A DNA stretch of 64,000 nt from Belliella kenyensis (GCF_022549675.1 NZ_JAKZGR010000011.1:113847-177846), one strand, 5' to 3'. Shown: positions 18,827 through 28,010, counted from the stretch's first letter. Notes: generated by a model not told the origin, from the sequence alone. Made by a program: numbers and translations.

Positions 18827-19843
18827 ATGAAAATTCTATACCTTATTATTTTTGCAACTTTTTTTAGTTGCTCATCAAGAACCCCAGAAAAAAAATTCAA
18901 CACTGCAGATGTAAAGACAGTATATGTTAGTGATAAAATTATTGACTTTGAAACAGACCAAATTATCAAACGACCACATTTAACGATTCAAGGCGAATAT
19001 TTTATAGTAACAGACTTATCTACTTTAACAGATAGGGGAATTCTACTTTATAATAAAAATTCACTGGAATATATAACAAGAACTGGTGTAATTGGAGAAG
19101 GTCCTGGAGAAATAATAAAATATGGTTTACCTGCAACATCCTACAAAAAAAATGAGTTCTGGATGCCTGACTTTGCAAAACTAAAAATGTTCAAATTTGA
19201 TATCGATTCTGTAATTTTAGATCCAGAATATAAACCAAATCATTCATTATCTTTTGAGAATGAAAATTTTCTTACAAGGTTTGAAGTAATTTCTGACAGT
19301 ATAGCTGTAGGAGCAGCTCTTGAAGTTTTGAGTTACAACTCGGCTAGAGTTAGATTGGGGAAATACAACCTAATTTCAGGAAAAACTGAAAAATTCGGAT
19401 ATGAACATCCAAAGCTAAAAAATGAAAAAACTAGAGCGTTTTTTGATTATTCTCATAGTCAAAAACGAATGGCTCTCTCATATGCATTTCATGACCTTAT
19501 AACTTTATTTGATTTGGAAGGTAACCTAATTTGCAATATTCTTGGAACAAAAGAGTTCGATAATGAGAATGGGAAACTCGCCTTTTTTAGCCAAGTTAAA
19601 ATAACCGATAAATATATCATTGCATCATATAGAAATAAGCCAAAGTTTAGATTTGACGAAAACAAACGACCAATTAGTAATGGAAGCGAGATCTTATTAT
19701 TTTTCGATCTCAAAGGTAATTTAATAAAAGTACTTGATACAGGACACGAAATAGATTACTTTGTTGCAGATGAAGAAAACAATCTTATTTTCTGTTCTTT
19801 TCTAAACAGAGAGGTACCAATAGGATATTTTCATTATGATTAG
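18827..19843 (+). CDS. BF3164-like (TolB-like six-bladed propeller) lipoprotein, copy 2
   Basis: 338 aa with lipobox ATFFSCS (Cys15). Paralogue of 16469-17485: shared blocks are GEGPGE, WMPDFAKLKMFKFDIDS, EVLSYNSARVRLGKYN and KEFDNENGKLAFFSQV. Lies directly after the peptide terminator and overlaps the following CxxC lipoprotein gene by 8 bp, so those two are one translation unit. A sensor or binding role at the cell surface is inference. Confidence 0.8.
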   Translation: MKILYLIIFATFFSCSSRTPEKKFNTADVKTVYVSDKIIDFETDQIIKRPHLTIQGEYFIVTDLSTLTDRGILLYNKNSLEYITRTGVIGEGPGEIIKYGLPATSYKKNEFWMPDFAKLKMFKFDIDSVILDPEYKPNHSLSFENENFLTRFEVISDSIAVGAALEVLSYNSARVRLGKYNLISGKTEKFGYEHPKLKNEKTRAFFDYSHSQKRMALSYAFHDLITLFDLEGNLICNILGTKEFDNENGKLAFFSQVKITDKYIIASYRNKPKFRFDENKRPISNGSEILLFFDLKGNLIKVLDTGHEIDYFVADEENNLIFCSFLNREVPIGYFHYD

Positions 19844-20402
19844 GTATATAATCAACAAAGCGATAGTTTTATTTTTAGTATTAGGCTTTGCCATGCTTGC
19901 TTGCAAAAGACAAAATGATAAAGACACCAATTCCGTTTCCGAAGATCGTTCTGTGGAATTCAACGAAAGTCTATTGCTCATGATAAATGGCAAACTGTAC
20001 GATCCTGACTCAGTTTTGATCAATACCATCCACAAAAAGAAAATCGTCTCCATCGTCGATGGTGTTTGTATGAAATGTGTAATAAATGACCTCAATCAAG
20101 CCGATCTCATGTTTAGAGAAATCACCAAAGAGAATACTCTTGCTCAAACAATTTATGTATTGAATGTACCTCCAGCCGATTCAGCTTATTTTCTTAGGCA
20201 TTTTGAGCCATCTATTGATGTGAAGGGTTTGATGCTTTGGGATCACGGATATACTTTCGAAAACACCAATGATTTGCTCACTGCTGATAGAAATCTCCGT
20301 ACCTTTTTACTTGACGAAAATAATTTCATCAAATTCTTTGGTCATCCACTCTATAACTCAAAATTGATTGAAAAATACAAAAGTGAATTAATCATAGATT
20401 GA
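19836..20402 (+). CDS. Lipoprotein with CxxC, thioredoxin-fold-like
   Basis: 188 aa. Signal peptide with lipobox AMLAC (Cys23). After an MINGKLYDPDSV segment comes VDGVCMKCVINDL, a CxxC (about residue 78) at the position of a thioredoxin active site, and the C-terminal FLLDENNFIKFFGHPLYN resembles the last strand and cis-loop region of periplasmic thioredoxin-like proteins. Its ATG overlaps the end of the propeller gene. Could exchange disulfides of the Cys-rich peptide made next door; that is inference. Confidence 0.6.
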   Translation: MIRYIINKAIVLFLVLGFAMLACKRQNDKDTNSVSEDRSVEFNESLLLMINGKLYDPDSVLINTIHKKKIVSIVDGVCMKCVINDLNQADLMFREITKENTLAQTIYVLNVPPADSAYFLRHFEPSIDVKGLMLWDHGYTFENTNDLLTADRNLRTFLLDENNFIKFFGHPLYNSKLIEKYKSELIID

Positions 20403-21113
20403 ACGAAACACACAGATTCTTCCCCAATCAATGCCTCTTCCTTCATCACAAAAACTCTTGAAAATGAAGCTTTAACTCTTAAATTTTCACTATTTTTAAT
20501 CATGGAAAATGAGGAAATCAATCACAAACTGGAGGAGCCTTCTGCCGATTATGGTAACTATACCTATGCAGAATACCTGACCTGGCAACTAGACGGAATG
20601 GTCGAGTTGATCAAAGGGAAGGTTTTTAAACAGGCCGCTGCTCCAAGGGTAAGCCATCAGCGGGTTTCGGGGAGGCTTTTTTCAAAGCTATTTACTCACT
20701 TAGATCAAAAAAAATGCGAAGTCTTTTCGGCACCCTTTGATGTAAGACTTCCTGTCAAGTCAAGAAAAAATGAAGACATCACTACTGTGGTACAGCCTGA
20801 TATTTGTGTGGTATGTGATCCTTCCAAATTAGACGACCTAGGCTGTGTAGGTGCTCCAGACCTGGTCATCGAAATCCTCTCTCCGGGCAATAACAAGAAG
20901 GAAATTCAACATAAATTTGAAGTCTATGAAGAATCTGGGGTAAAAGAATACTGGCTAATTCATCCTAATGAATGTACTCTGATTATCTATAGTTTAGTAG
21001 ACGGTAAGTATCAAGGGTCACGACTTTTTACATTTGGTGACATCGTCACTTCAGAGGCGGTGGAAGGATTCGAGCTTGTATTGGACGATGTTTTTGAAGG
21101 GATATAGTAGTAA
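20398..21113 (+). repeat. 716-bp direct repeat, copy 2 (Uma2 unit)
   Basis: Second copy of 17504-18219; it starts inside the last codons of the CxxC lipoprotein gene, so the duplication junction touches its stop. Divergent block at 20669-20707. Confidence 0.9.
20502..21107 (+). CDS. Uma2-family PD-(D/E)xK nuclease-like protein, copy 2
   Basis: 201 aa, near-identical to the gene at 17608 with the same QPDICVVCD and APDLVIEILSP motifs. Residues about 56-69 differ: GRLFSKLFTHLDQ here, MKISSALFSFLKE in copy 1. The difference is confined to one helix, which suggests gene conversion or a mosaic and not simple drift. Faces nadD tail to tail with 10 bp between stops. Confidence 0.85.
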   Translation: MENEEINHKLEEPSADYGNYTYAEYLTWQLDGMVELIKGKVFKQAAAPRVSHQRVSGRLFSKLFTHLDQKKCEVFSAPFDVRLPVKSRKNEDITTVVQPDICVVCDPSKLDDLGCVGAPDLVIEILSPGNNKKEIQHKFEVYEESGVKEYWLIHPNECTLIIYSLVDGKYQGSRLFTFGDIVTSEAVEGFELVLDDVFEGI

Positions 21114-21117
21114 ATGT

Positions 21118-21684
21118 TTAAATATAAAGCTTCTTATCTTTGATATACTCTTCTACTTTTTCAGGAAGTAGGTATTTGATTGATTTGCCAGCTTCTATAG
21201 TGGATCTGACAAAAGTCGCAGAGATATCCATCATAGGTGCTGACACAAACCTTACGTTGGGGTGCTCAAAAGTCGGATCAACTCCAGGCCTAGGATATAC
21301 ATAAAGACCAAAATGCTCTAGTATCTGCTCATGATTTTTCCACTTGTGGAAATGCTGCAAGTTATCCCCACCGACGATCAGCCTAAACTCATGGTTTGGA
21401 AACTTCTCAGATAGTAAAGTAAGTGTGTCTATGGTATAACTAGGCTTAGGCATGTGAAACTCAACATCAGAGGCCTTAAAAAAGAAATGATCGGCAATGG
21501 CGAGCTCTACCATCTTTAGCCGATCAAATTCATGGAGCAATGTCTTTCTAGCTTTGAAGGGGTTCTGTGGGCTTACCACAAACCACACTTCGTCCAGATC
21601 TGTCTGATCCTGCATCACATTGGCAATGATCAGATGTCCTACGTGAATAGGATTAAAAGATCCGAAAAAAAGTCCAATTTTCAA
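21118..21684 (-). CDS. nadD: Nicotinate-nucleotide adenylyltransferase
   Basis: 188 aa. NAD synthesis enzyme: adenylates nicotinate mononucleotide. N-terminal LFFGSFNPIHVGHLII is the (H/T)xGH nucleotidyltransferase motif, and the C-terminal DISATFVRSTIEAGKSIKYLLP carries the ISxTxxR signature. The start is TTG (MKIGLFFGS), since no ATG fits the conserved N-terminus; it lies 2 bp after the gmk stop, so translation is probably coupled. Confidence 0.93.
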   Translation of the reverse strand: MKIGLFFGSFNPIHVGHLIIANVMQDQTDLDEVWFVVSPQNPFKARKTLLHEFDRLKMVELAIADHFFFKASDVEFHMPKPSYTIDTLTLLSEKFPNHEFRLIVGGDNLQHFHKWKNHEQILEHFGLYVYPRPGVDPTFEHPNVRFVSAPMMDISATFVRSTIEAGKSIKYLLPEKVEEYIKDKKLYI

Positions 21685-21686
21685 AT

Positions 21687-22259
21687 TTATTTCTTTAAGA
21701 ATTCTCCGACCAATGATTCTGCTTCAGCAAAGGATTTGTGCATATCATCATTGATGATACTCACGTCAAATTTATTCTCAAAACCCATCTCAAATTTTGC
21801 TTTGTACAATCTTCTGGACAAGCTTTCTTCTGATTCTGTTCCTCTATCTTTTAGTCTCTCTGTCAATACATCCATGGATGGTACTTTGACAAAAATCGCT
21901 AAAGCCTGATCTCCAAAATATTTCTTCAAGTTCAAGCCTCCTTTGACATCTACATCAAATATAACATGCTTACCAGAATCCCAAATGCGCTGTATTTCCT
22001 CTTTGAGAGTCCCATAAAAATTTCCCTCATACACTTCCTCCCATTCAATAAATGCGTCTTTGTCAATTTTTTCTTTGAACTCATCTGGACTTAGAAAGTA
22101 ATAATCCTTACCGTTTTGCTCTGCTCTACCTCGCTTGTCTCTCGTACATGCTGATATAGAAAAACCCAGCTGTGGATATTTCCCAATCAAATGTCTAACG
22201 ATTGTGGTCTTACCTGAACCTGAAGGTGCCGAAAAAATGATTGCTTTGCCTGATGACAT
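21687..22259 (-). CDS. gmk: Guanylate kinase
   Basis: 190 aa from [21 protein letters not shown]; an upstream frame opening at 22307 adds 16 unconserved residues and is not used. P-loop SAPSGSGKT, the GMP-binding STR-like [20 protein letters not shown] and [12 protein letters not shown] are present. Converts GMP to GDP and is a target of (p)ppGpp in many bacteria, of interest with rel nearby. Operon with nadD. Confidence 0.95.
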   Translation of the reverse strand: MSSGKAIIFSAPSGSGKTTIVRHLIGKYPQLGFSISACTRDKRGRAEQNGKDYYFLSPDEFKEKIDKDAFIEWEEVYEGNFYGTLKEEIQRIWDSGKHVIFDVDVKGGLNLKKYFGDQALAIFVKVPSMDVLTERLKDRGTESEESLSRRLYKAKFEMGFENKFDVSIINDDMHKSFAEAESLVGEFLKK

Positions 22260-22389
22260 GGTTTGAGTTTTGGAATATAATAGGTGGAAAATTACTTGTT
22301 GGAGCATTATTCACACTTATATGGTTATAACCTAGGTGAATAAGTTTTCTTTTGTATTGAAATACATGTAAGTAGTAAGTAAACTTACA

Positions 22390-22662
22390 TCATTTTATCT
22401 CTTCAATCTTTTGTCTAATGTTAGCTACTAGTTCTGAAGGAACTTCATGTTTGGTACATTTGTTCCTCAGCACTTCTTTGATAGCTTGCTCAAGGTGAAA
22501 ATGTTCAAAGCAGGGTTGGCACTTAGCAAGCTTTGATTTTAATATTTCTTGTGAATCGGGGACATTATTCCCATCAAGAATGCTTTCCAGCAACTGAAAG
22601 CACTTGCTCACATCTGAGCATTGCAATTTCCTTTCACCTGATCCTTCCAAACTATTTTCCAT
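22390..22662 (-). CDS. Anti-sigma factor, ZAS-like
   Basis: 90 aa soluble protein directly downstream of the ECF sigma gene at 22707. CFQLLESILDG at the N-terminus and AKCQPCFEHFHLEQAIKEVL resemble zinc-binding anti-sigma (ZAS) proteins of the RsrA/ChrR kind. The motif Hx3Cx2C is altered: the residue in the His position is Lys (KLAKCQPC), although another Cys (NKC) follows. If zinc is bound, the fourth ligand must come from elsewhere. Redox sensing is inference from the family. Confidence 0.75.
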   Translation of the reverse strand: MENSLEGSGERKLQCSDVSKCFQLLESILDGNNVPDSQEILKSKLAKCQPCFEHFHLEQAIKEVLRNKCTKHEVPSELVANIRQKIEEIK

Positions 22663-22706
22663 TGTACTATATTCTTGAGTAATCTATTATTTCTTTTTAT
22701 TCTGGA

Positions 22707-23300
22707 CTATCCTTCTTCGTCCGTATTGTATCCCATATTTTGAGCATATGAACGTAACTTCTCCTTCAATAAGTTCCTAGCTCTATGTAACCTAGACCTG
22801 ACCGTCCCTATGGGAATGTCTAGAATCTTAGCCATCTCTTCATATGTAAACCCTTCTAGGTCACATAAAATGATTACTGTTCTAAAATCCACGGCAAGAC
22901 TATTTAGAGCATTTGAAATCTCATCTCCGAGCATATCCTTTACAGAATCTACCCTTAGATCAGATGTCATGCTATAGTCAACATCATCAGAGTTGTAATA
23001 AGTTTCAACTTCCTGATAATCTACCTTTGAAGGCTGCTTGCTCTTCTTTCTATAATCGTTGATAAAGCTGTTTTTCAATATCCTGAACAACCAAGCTTTG
23101 GCATTGGTACCTTGTTCAAAGGAATTGATAAATCGGTAAGCTTTGAGGTAAGTATCTTGCACCAAGTCTTTGGCATCATCTTCATCGAAGGTGAGCCTGT
23201 AGCCAAAATTATACATAGAATCAATGTGAGGCATGAATTCCCCATCAAAGATCTTGTTCTTCTCTTGCTCGGTATATTTTTTTCGCTGTACTTCAGACAT
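22707..23300 (-). CDS. ECF sigma factor (RpoE-like)
   Basis: 197 aa. The ATG at 23300 (MSEVQRKKYTEQ) is chosen over a TTG nine bases upstream. Region 2 has MYNFGYRLTFDEDDAKDLVQDTYLKAYRF and region 4 has DFRTVIILCDLEGFTYEEMAKILDIPIGTVRSRLHRAR, shown here in pieces of the family pattern. The linked ZAS-like gene 44 bp downstream suggests a sigma/anti-sigma stress module. Confidence 0.92.
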   Translation of the reverse strand: MSEVQRKKYTEQEKNKIFDGEFMPHIDSMYNFGYRLTFDEDDAKDLVQDTYLKAYRFINSFEQGTNAKAWLFRILKNSFINDYRKKSKQPSKVDYQEVETYYNSDDVDYSMTSDLRVDSVKDMLGDEISNALNSLAVDFRTVIILCDLEGFTYEEMAKILDIPIGTVRSRLHRARNLLKEKLRSYAQNMGYNTDEEG

Positions 23301-23726
23301 AAGATTCAAAAGTAATCATTGATGCAAATTTTAGCTAATTTTTTTTTGATAAAGTGGCAATTGAATCTTTTGAATTCCACCATAGAAGTGTATAATTTCC
23401 ACATGCTACATTCTATTAAACTGAGTTTTAGCATTCATCTGTGGTATATTGCAACATAATTTTATTTCAATGTGTATGGATTGATAATAAGATATGTTGA
23501 TATTTGCCAACCAAGTAGAAAAACCAACTTTTAATCTAAAAAACAGCTTAGAAAAAAGATAGTTTCCTATGTCCATCATATGGAAAGAAACCATTACCAA
23601 AGGGAAAAAGTTGCTACTGTAAAGAAATAAGTAAAAAGTATAAATTTTGATAAACAACCTACCTTTTGTCATTCGGTTCTATGATTTACTGATACGAGCA
23701 GTAAAAACCCCCATAATTCGGAAATA
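23301..23726. other. Divergent intergenic region
   Basis: 426 bp between the sigma gene and the acyltransferase. On the minus strand TAAAATTTG lies about 30 bp before the sigma ATG, one base longer than the -7 consensus. A minus-strand frame at 23406-23672 is low-complexity and not convincing. Nothing else seen. Confidence 0.5.
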
Positions 23727-24569
23727 ATGATAGTCATAAAATTAATTTCATACTTACCCTTAAACATTTTGTATTTTTTTTCAGACTTATTGTATTTGAT
23801 AGGTTACTATCTGGTTGGGTATAGAAAAGAAATCATCAGAGAGAATTTAAAGCATGCATTTCCTGAAAAGTCTAAAAAAGAAAGGCTTGCAATAGAGAGG
23901 AAGTTTTTTAGAAATCTAACAGATTCATTTGCAGAAATCATCAAAATGTACACCATTTCGAAGTCAGCTCTTGACAAAAGGGTGAAAATTCAAAACGCCC
24001 ACATCCCATTAGATTTGATTGCCAAGGGTGAAGTAGTCATTGGTATGACAGGTCATTTTTTTAATTGGGAGATGCATTTGTTACAAATGATGGCCAACAT
24101 CAGCACACAATGTGAAGTCGTGTATCTGAAAGTAAACAATCCATTTTTTGAGAAATTAATGAAAACTATTAGAGGAAGGTTTGGTGGTTTATTGGTCGAG
24201 AGGAGTGAATTTCAAAGGGAGTACCTTCGAAATAGAAATAAGCCAAGGATGATTGTGTTGGCTGCGGATCAACGTCCGACAAGGGCTGAAGTAAGATATT
24301 GGGCACCATTCATGAATCGAGAAACAATTTTTTTTGAAGGTGCTGAAAAACTTGCTAAGAGGTTCAATCACAGCGTGATTTACTCAGATGTCCAAAAACC
24401 AAAACGTGGTCATTACATATTCACTTACAGCTTGATATGTGAGCCTCCCTACCAAGATAGTAGAGAACATAGCATTACAGATGCCTTTATAAGCAGGACT
24501 GAAAAGACCATAAAAGAAAACCCGAGTCTCTACTTGTGGAGTCACAACAGGTGGAAAATCAGCAAATAA
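23727..24569 (+). CDS. Lipid A biosynthesis (LpxL/HtrB-like) acyltransferase
   Basis: 280 aa. N-terminal membrane helix, then RENLKHAFPEKSKKER, typical of the family, and the catalytic Hx4(D/E) as GHFFNWE (about residue 110). Later AADQRPTRAEVRY and PSLYLWSHNRWKISK are the usual C-terminal blocks. Adds a secondary acyl chain to lipid A or a similar Bacteroidota lipid at the inner membrane. lpxB lies 8 kb away in the same window. Confidence 0.88.
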   Translation: MIVIKLISYLPLNILYFFSDLLYLIGYYLVGYRKEIIRENLKHAFPEKSKKERLAIERKFFRNLTDSFAEIIKMYTISKSALDKRVKIQNAHIPLDLIAKGEVVIGMTGHFFNWEMHLLQMMANISTQCEVVYLKVNNPFFEKLMKTIRGRFGGLLVERSEFQREYLRNRNKPRMIVLAADQRPTRAEVRYWAPFMNRETIFFEGAEKLAKRFNHSVIYSDVQKPKRGHYIFTYSLICEPPYQDSREHSITDAFISRTEKTIKENPSLYLWSHNRWKISK

Positions 24570-24575
24570 TTAAAT

Positions 24576-24920
24576 TTAGCTTAATTGATTTCTTGCATCC
24601 TCGACAGAATCGTAAACGGTAAATATGTTATTTAGCTTTGTGATGATCAGAAGTTTTTTGACATGTTCTGAAGGGGATGTGAGGTAAACTTCACCTCCTG
24701 CATTCCGCATTTTAGTGAGCATTGTGATCAATACACCTATTCCGCTTGAAGAAATGTATCTTACATCTTTGAGATCTACGACGAAGTTGTGCACTTTATC
24801 GTTCACTGCGTCAGTTACCACTTCGACTAATTTAGGACCTACCTCATCCCCTATCAAGTCACCTTGTATGTGAAGAACTTGAAAATTACTTTCTTTGACT
24901 AATTGATACTTTAACTTCAT
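24576..24920 (-). CDS. STAS-domain anti-anti-sigma-like protein
   Basis: 114 aa, a single STAS domain: LHIQGDLIGDEVGPKL, VVDLKDVRYISSSGIGVLI with the phosphorylatable Ser in SSSGIG, and a C-terminal LIITKLNNIFTVYDS. Such proteins capture anti-sigma kinases or join two-component-like partner switches. Two bases after the Fur-family gene, so they share a transcript. No kinase or phosphatase partner is visible nearby. Confidence 0.88.
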   Translation of the reverse strand: MKLKYQLVKESNFQVLHIQGDLIGDEVGPKLVEVVTDAVNDKVHNFVVDLKDVRYISSSGIGVLITMLTKMRNAGGEVYLTSPSEHVKKLLIITKLNNIFTVYDSVEDARNQLS

Positions 24921-24922
24921 AC

Positions 24923-25384
24923 CTATACTTTATTTTCGCACTGTTCTTTGGTACAATTCCCATACAAGATCAAAGAATGATGCAAAACTTTGAAGTCTAG
25001 TACTTCACCTACTGTATTTTGAATATTTTGAATCCTAGGATCACAAAACTCCTTGACCTGATTACAATCTACGCAAATCAAATGATCATGTTGCTTGTAC
25101 CCATATGATTTTTCATATTGCGCTAGGTTCTTTCCAAATTGGTGCTTTGTAACTAAATCACACTCTACCAAAAGGTCAAGTGTATTATACACGGTAGCTC
25201 TACTTACACGATAATTCTTGTTTTTCATGCTGATATACAGTGACTCAACATCAAAATGCCCCCCTCTTCCATATATTTCTTCTAATATTGCGTAGCGCTC
25301 AGGAGTCTTGCGTAGCTTTTTATTTTCAAGATACGCTGTAAATATTTTTCTTACCTCTTCAAACAAGGTCTCATTTAGGGCCAT
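24923..25384 (-). CDS. Fur-family transcriptional regulator
   Basis: 153 aa. Winged helix with [19 protein letters not shown], then [19 protein letters not shown], containing the regulatory metal ligands and the CxxC structural zinc pair, and a second pair as CTKEQC near the end. Whether it is Fur, PerR or Zur cannot be said from motifs alone. Lies between rel and the STAS gene. Confidence 0.92.
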   Translation of the reverse strand: MALNETLFEEVRKIFTAYLENKKLRKTPERYAILEEIYGRGGHFDVESLYISMKNKNYRVSRATVYNTLDLLVECDLVTKHQFGKNLAQYEKSYGYKQHDHLICVDCNQVKEFCDPRIQNIQNTVGEVLDFKVLHHSLILYGNCTKEQCENKV

Positions 25385-25457
25385 TCCTCTTCCTTTTTTT
25401 CAAATATAACTGATCTTATTTAGAAATGATTCAAATAATACCAAAACCAATTTAGCA

Positions 25458-27683
25458 TCAATAATCAAATCTGGTAATTTTGATAATACCCTCAACTTTG
25501 CTCAAGTTCCCAACAAGTTTTTCTAAATGCTGTGTACTATGAACATAAAGCTTGATCGTACCTTCAAATATCCCTGCATCAGAATCTACGGTGATAGAGC
25601 GCATATTTACTTTCAACTCATTTGAGATCACCTTGGTCACATCATTGATCAGACCTACCCTATCAGTACCCACTATTCTTAATCCCGCCAAAAAAGCAAT
25701 CTCTTGCTGGCTTGTCCATTTAGCTTTAATTACCCTGTTGCCATGATTTGAAAGCAGCTCTAGGGCATTTGGACATGATGTTCGATGGATCTTGATCCCT
25801 TCATTTACGGTAACAAAGCCGAATACATCATCTCCTGGGATAGGGTTACAACATTTGGCAAGAATATAATCAACCACATCCATATCCTCCCCTATGAGAA
25901 GCTGATCATGGTCGGGTCCTTTGAGGCTTTTAAGTTGCTTGGTAAATGATGACTCGTCCTTGACTACTTCTAAGGTAGGTTTACTTTTTTGTCTCTTATC
26001 ATCTTTGAAGTCTTTGAACCCTTTGATGGAGGTAGATTCAATTATTCCCTTTCCTACTTTATAATAGAATTCGTTTGCTGTTTTGGTTTCAAAAAAAGCC
26101 CTAAGCTGCTCTACCGTTTCAGAATTGAAGTCAAGCTTCATTTGCTTTAGCTTTCTCTGCACGATCTCTCTTCCATCCAAAATCGATGAACGCTTCTCTT
26201 CACGCAATGCATCCTTGATCTTTGCTTTTGCGCGAGATGTCACGACCACATTAAGCCAATCCTCAGTAGGTTTCTGTTTATTGGAAGTTAGAATTTCTAC
26301 CTGGTCACCATTTTTAAGCTTGTGATTAATGGAAACTAGCTTTTGGTTTACTTTGGCACCGATACACTTTGCTCCTACCTCGGTATGAATTTCAAAAGCA
26401 AAATCAAGTGCAGTAGATCCAAATGGCATCACTTTTAAGTCTCCTTTTGGTGTAAACACGAAAACTTCATCATGAAATAAGTTGCCTCTAAAATCATCCA
26501 TAAACTCAATAGCAGAGCCATCATTTGATTCCAAGAGGGTACGAACTTGTGTGATCCAATCGTCTAAACCAGTGGAAGGCTTAGCCATAGCCGCATCCCG
26601 ATCTTTATATTTCCAATGCGCTGCATAACCCCTTTCGGCAATATCATCCATCCGCTGAGTTCTGATCTGCACCTCTACCCATTGACCAGTATTGCTCATT
26701 ACGGTAGTGTGAAGCGACTCGTAGCCATTGGATCTTGGAGTACTGATCCAATCCCTCAATCGATCTGGATTAGGTCTATAAAAGTCTGTGACAACAGAAT
26801 ACACTTGCCAGCAATCCGCCTTTTCATTTTCAAGATCACAGTTTAGTATGATTCTGATAGCAAAAAGATCATATACCTCTTCAAAAGGTATATTCTGCTT
26901 TTTCATCTTATTGTATATACTATAAATAGATTTAGGTCTTCCTTTGATAGAAAAGTCAAAACCCTGATCCTTGAGTTCTTCTTCTATTGGAGAAATAAAA
27001 GTCTTGATAAATTTATTTCTAGAAAGCCTTGTCTCGTTGATTTTCTCAACGATAAAGGTATAAGTATCAGATTCAGTATATTTCAGATAAAGGTCTTCTA
27101 GCTCAGATTTGATAGTATACAAGCCCAATCTGTGCGCTAAAGGCGCATACAGATACATGGTCTCGGAAGCAATCTTAAGCTGCTTATGCCTAGGCATACT
27201 ACCTAAAGTCCTCATATTGTTGAGTCTATCGGCAATTTTGATAAGAATCACCCTGACATCATCGGATAAGGTGAGCAACATTTTTCTGAAATTCTCTGCT
27301 TGCTGCGAAGAACCATAATCAAATACACCTGAGATTTTGGTAAGACCGTCAATGATTTGAGCTACTTTGACACCGAACTCTCTTTCAATATCCTCCAGCT
27401 CCCATTCAGTATCTTCTACGACATCATGCAGCAATGCAGCCACTATACTCGTGGGCCCAAGACCAATTTCTTCTACGCAAACTAATGCTACTTCAAGAGG
27501 ATGATAGATGTATGGCTCACCAGACTTGCGCCTCATCTCTTTGTGAGCATCATTGGACACATTAAACGCCTTTTTGATCACCTTTGCATCACCTGGCTTG
27601 AGCAGCGGTTTTGCCAATCTAAGCAACTTCCTATATCGCTTCAGTATCTCTTTTCTTTCTTCTTCTAGATCGACTTGTATCAT
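25458..27683 (-). CDS. RelA/SpoT-type bifunctional (p)ppGpp synthetase/hydrolase
   Basis: 741 aa. HD hydrolase domain with YIYHPLEVALV and LLHDVVEDTEW (residues about 50-100), synthetase domain with GYESLHTTVM and VEIQIR-like QIRTQRMDDIAERG (about 330-370), TGS (around 410-470), then Zn-finger/ACT at the C-terminus (GLRIVGTDRVGLINDV). Both HD and synthetase active sites look intact, so a Rel/SpoT enzyme. Seventy-three bases upstream of the Fur-family gene and transcribed the same way. Confidence 0.95.
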   Translation of the reverse strand: MIQVDLEEERKEILKRYRKLLRLAKPLLKPGDAKVIKKAFNVSNDAHKEMRRKSGEPYIYHPLEVALVCVEEIGLGPTSIVAALLHDVVEDTEWELEDIEREFGVKVAQIIDGLTKISGVFDYGSSQQAENFRKMLLTLSDDVRVILIKIADRLNNMRTLGSMPRHKQLKIASETMYLYAPLAHRLGLYTIKSELEDLYLKYTESDTYTFIVEKINETRLSRNKFIKTFISPIEEELKDQGFDFSIKGRPKSIYSIYNKMKKQNIPFEEVYDLFAIRIILNCDLENEKADCWQVYSVVTDFYRPNPDRLRDWISTPRSNGYESLHTTVMSNTGQWVEVQIRTQRMDDIAERGYAAHWKYKDRDAAMAKPSTGLDDWITQVRTLLESNDGSAIEFMDDFRGNLFHDEVFVFTPKGDLKVMPFGSTALDFAFEIHTEVGAKCIGAKVNQKLVSINHKLKNGDQVEILTSNKQKPTEDWLNVVVTSRAKAKIKDALREEKRSSILDGREIVQRKLKQMKLDFNSETVEQLRAFFETKTANEFYYKVGKGIIESTSIKGFKDFKDDKRQKSKPTLEVVKDESSFTKQLKSLKGPDHDQLLIGEDMDVVDYILAKCCNPIPGDDVFGFVTVNEGIKIHRTSCPNALELLSNHGNRVIKAKWTSQQEIAFLAGLRIVGTDRVGLINDVTKVISNELKVNMRSITVDSDAGIFEGTIKLYVHSTQHLEKLVGNLSKVEGIIKITRFDY

Positions 27684-27773
27684 ATATTCGAAGGTAAAAA
27701 CAATTCCAAAATAATGTCAAATGGCGTTGAAATATTTTTTTTCAAAATTTTTAGATTTTTTTCCTGTTGATGT

Positions 27774-27803
27774 TTGCAAATTCAATTAGCCTTATTACCT
27801 TTG
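27774..27803 (+). promoter_or_regulatory. tRNA-Leu promoter
   Basis: TTG (27774-27776), exactly 19 bp, then TACCTTTG (27796-27803), a perfect match to the Bacteroidota pattern TTG-N19-TAnnTTTG. RNA would start about 10 bp before the tRNA. Confidence 0.85.
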
Positions 27804-27819
27804 CATCCACATTAGATAA

Positions 27820-27901
27820 GCGGATGTGGCGAAATTGGTAGACGCACTAGACTTAGGATCTAGCGCCGCGAGGCATGGGGGTTCGAGTCCCTCTATCCGC
27901 A
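27820..27901 (+). tRNA. tRNA-Leu (anticodon UAG)
   Basis: 82 nt. Acceptor GCGGATG pairs with TATCCGC (one G-U), long class II variable arm, anticodon stem CTAGA/TCTAG with loop CTTAGGA giving UAG, and T-arm with GTTCGAGTC. CCA is not encoded; A is the discriminator base. Confidence 0.95.
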
Positions 27902-27911
27902 CGTTTTCAGA

Positions 27912-27981
27912 CCCTCAATCACGGTTCCGATTTCGAAATAGCTACGGCTCTTCGAAAGGAGAATAGAGATTGAGGGTTTTT
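27912..27981 (+). terminator. Long-loop terminator between tRNA-Leu and tig
   Basis: CCCTCAATC (27912-27920) pairs with GATTGAGGG (27968-27976) and is followed by five T. The 47-nt loop is unusually long and contains TTCGAA twice. Only 29 bp separate it from the tig start, so it could also act as a leader element for tig. Confidence 0.75.
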
Positions 27982-28010
27982 AGTTAAACACAAATCAAAA
28001 TCAATACACC

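Noticed and set aside
17504..21113. Insertion sequence or transposon
   Set aside because: No transposase, terminal inverted repeats or target duplications seen; the repeats carry Uma2 genes only.
23406..23672. Minus-strand 88-codon frame
   Set aside because: Low-complexity hydrophobic and AT-driven sequence, no start context, no motif, lies in a divergent promoter region.
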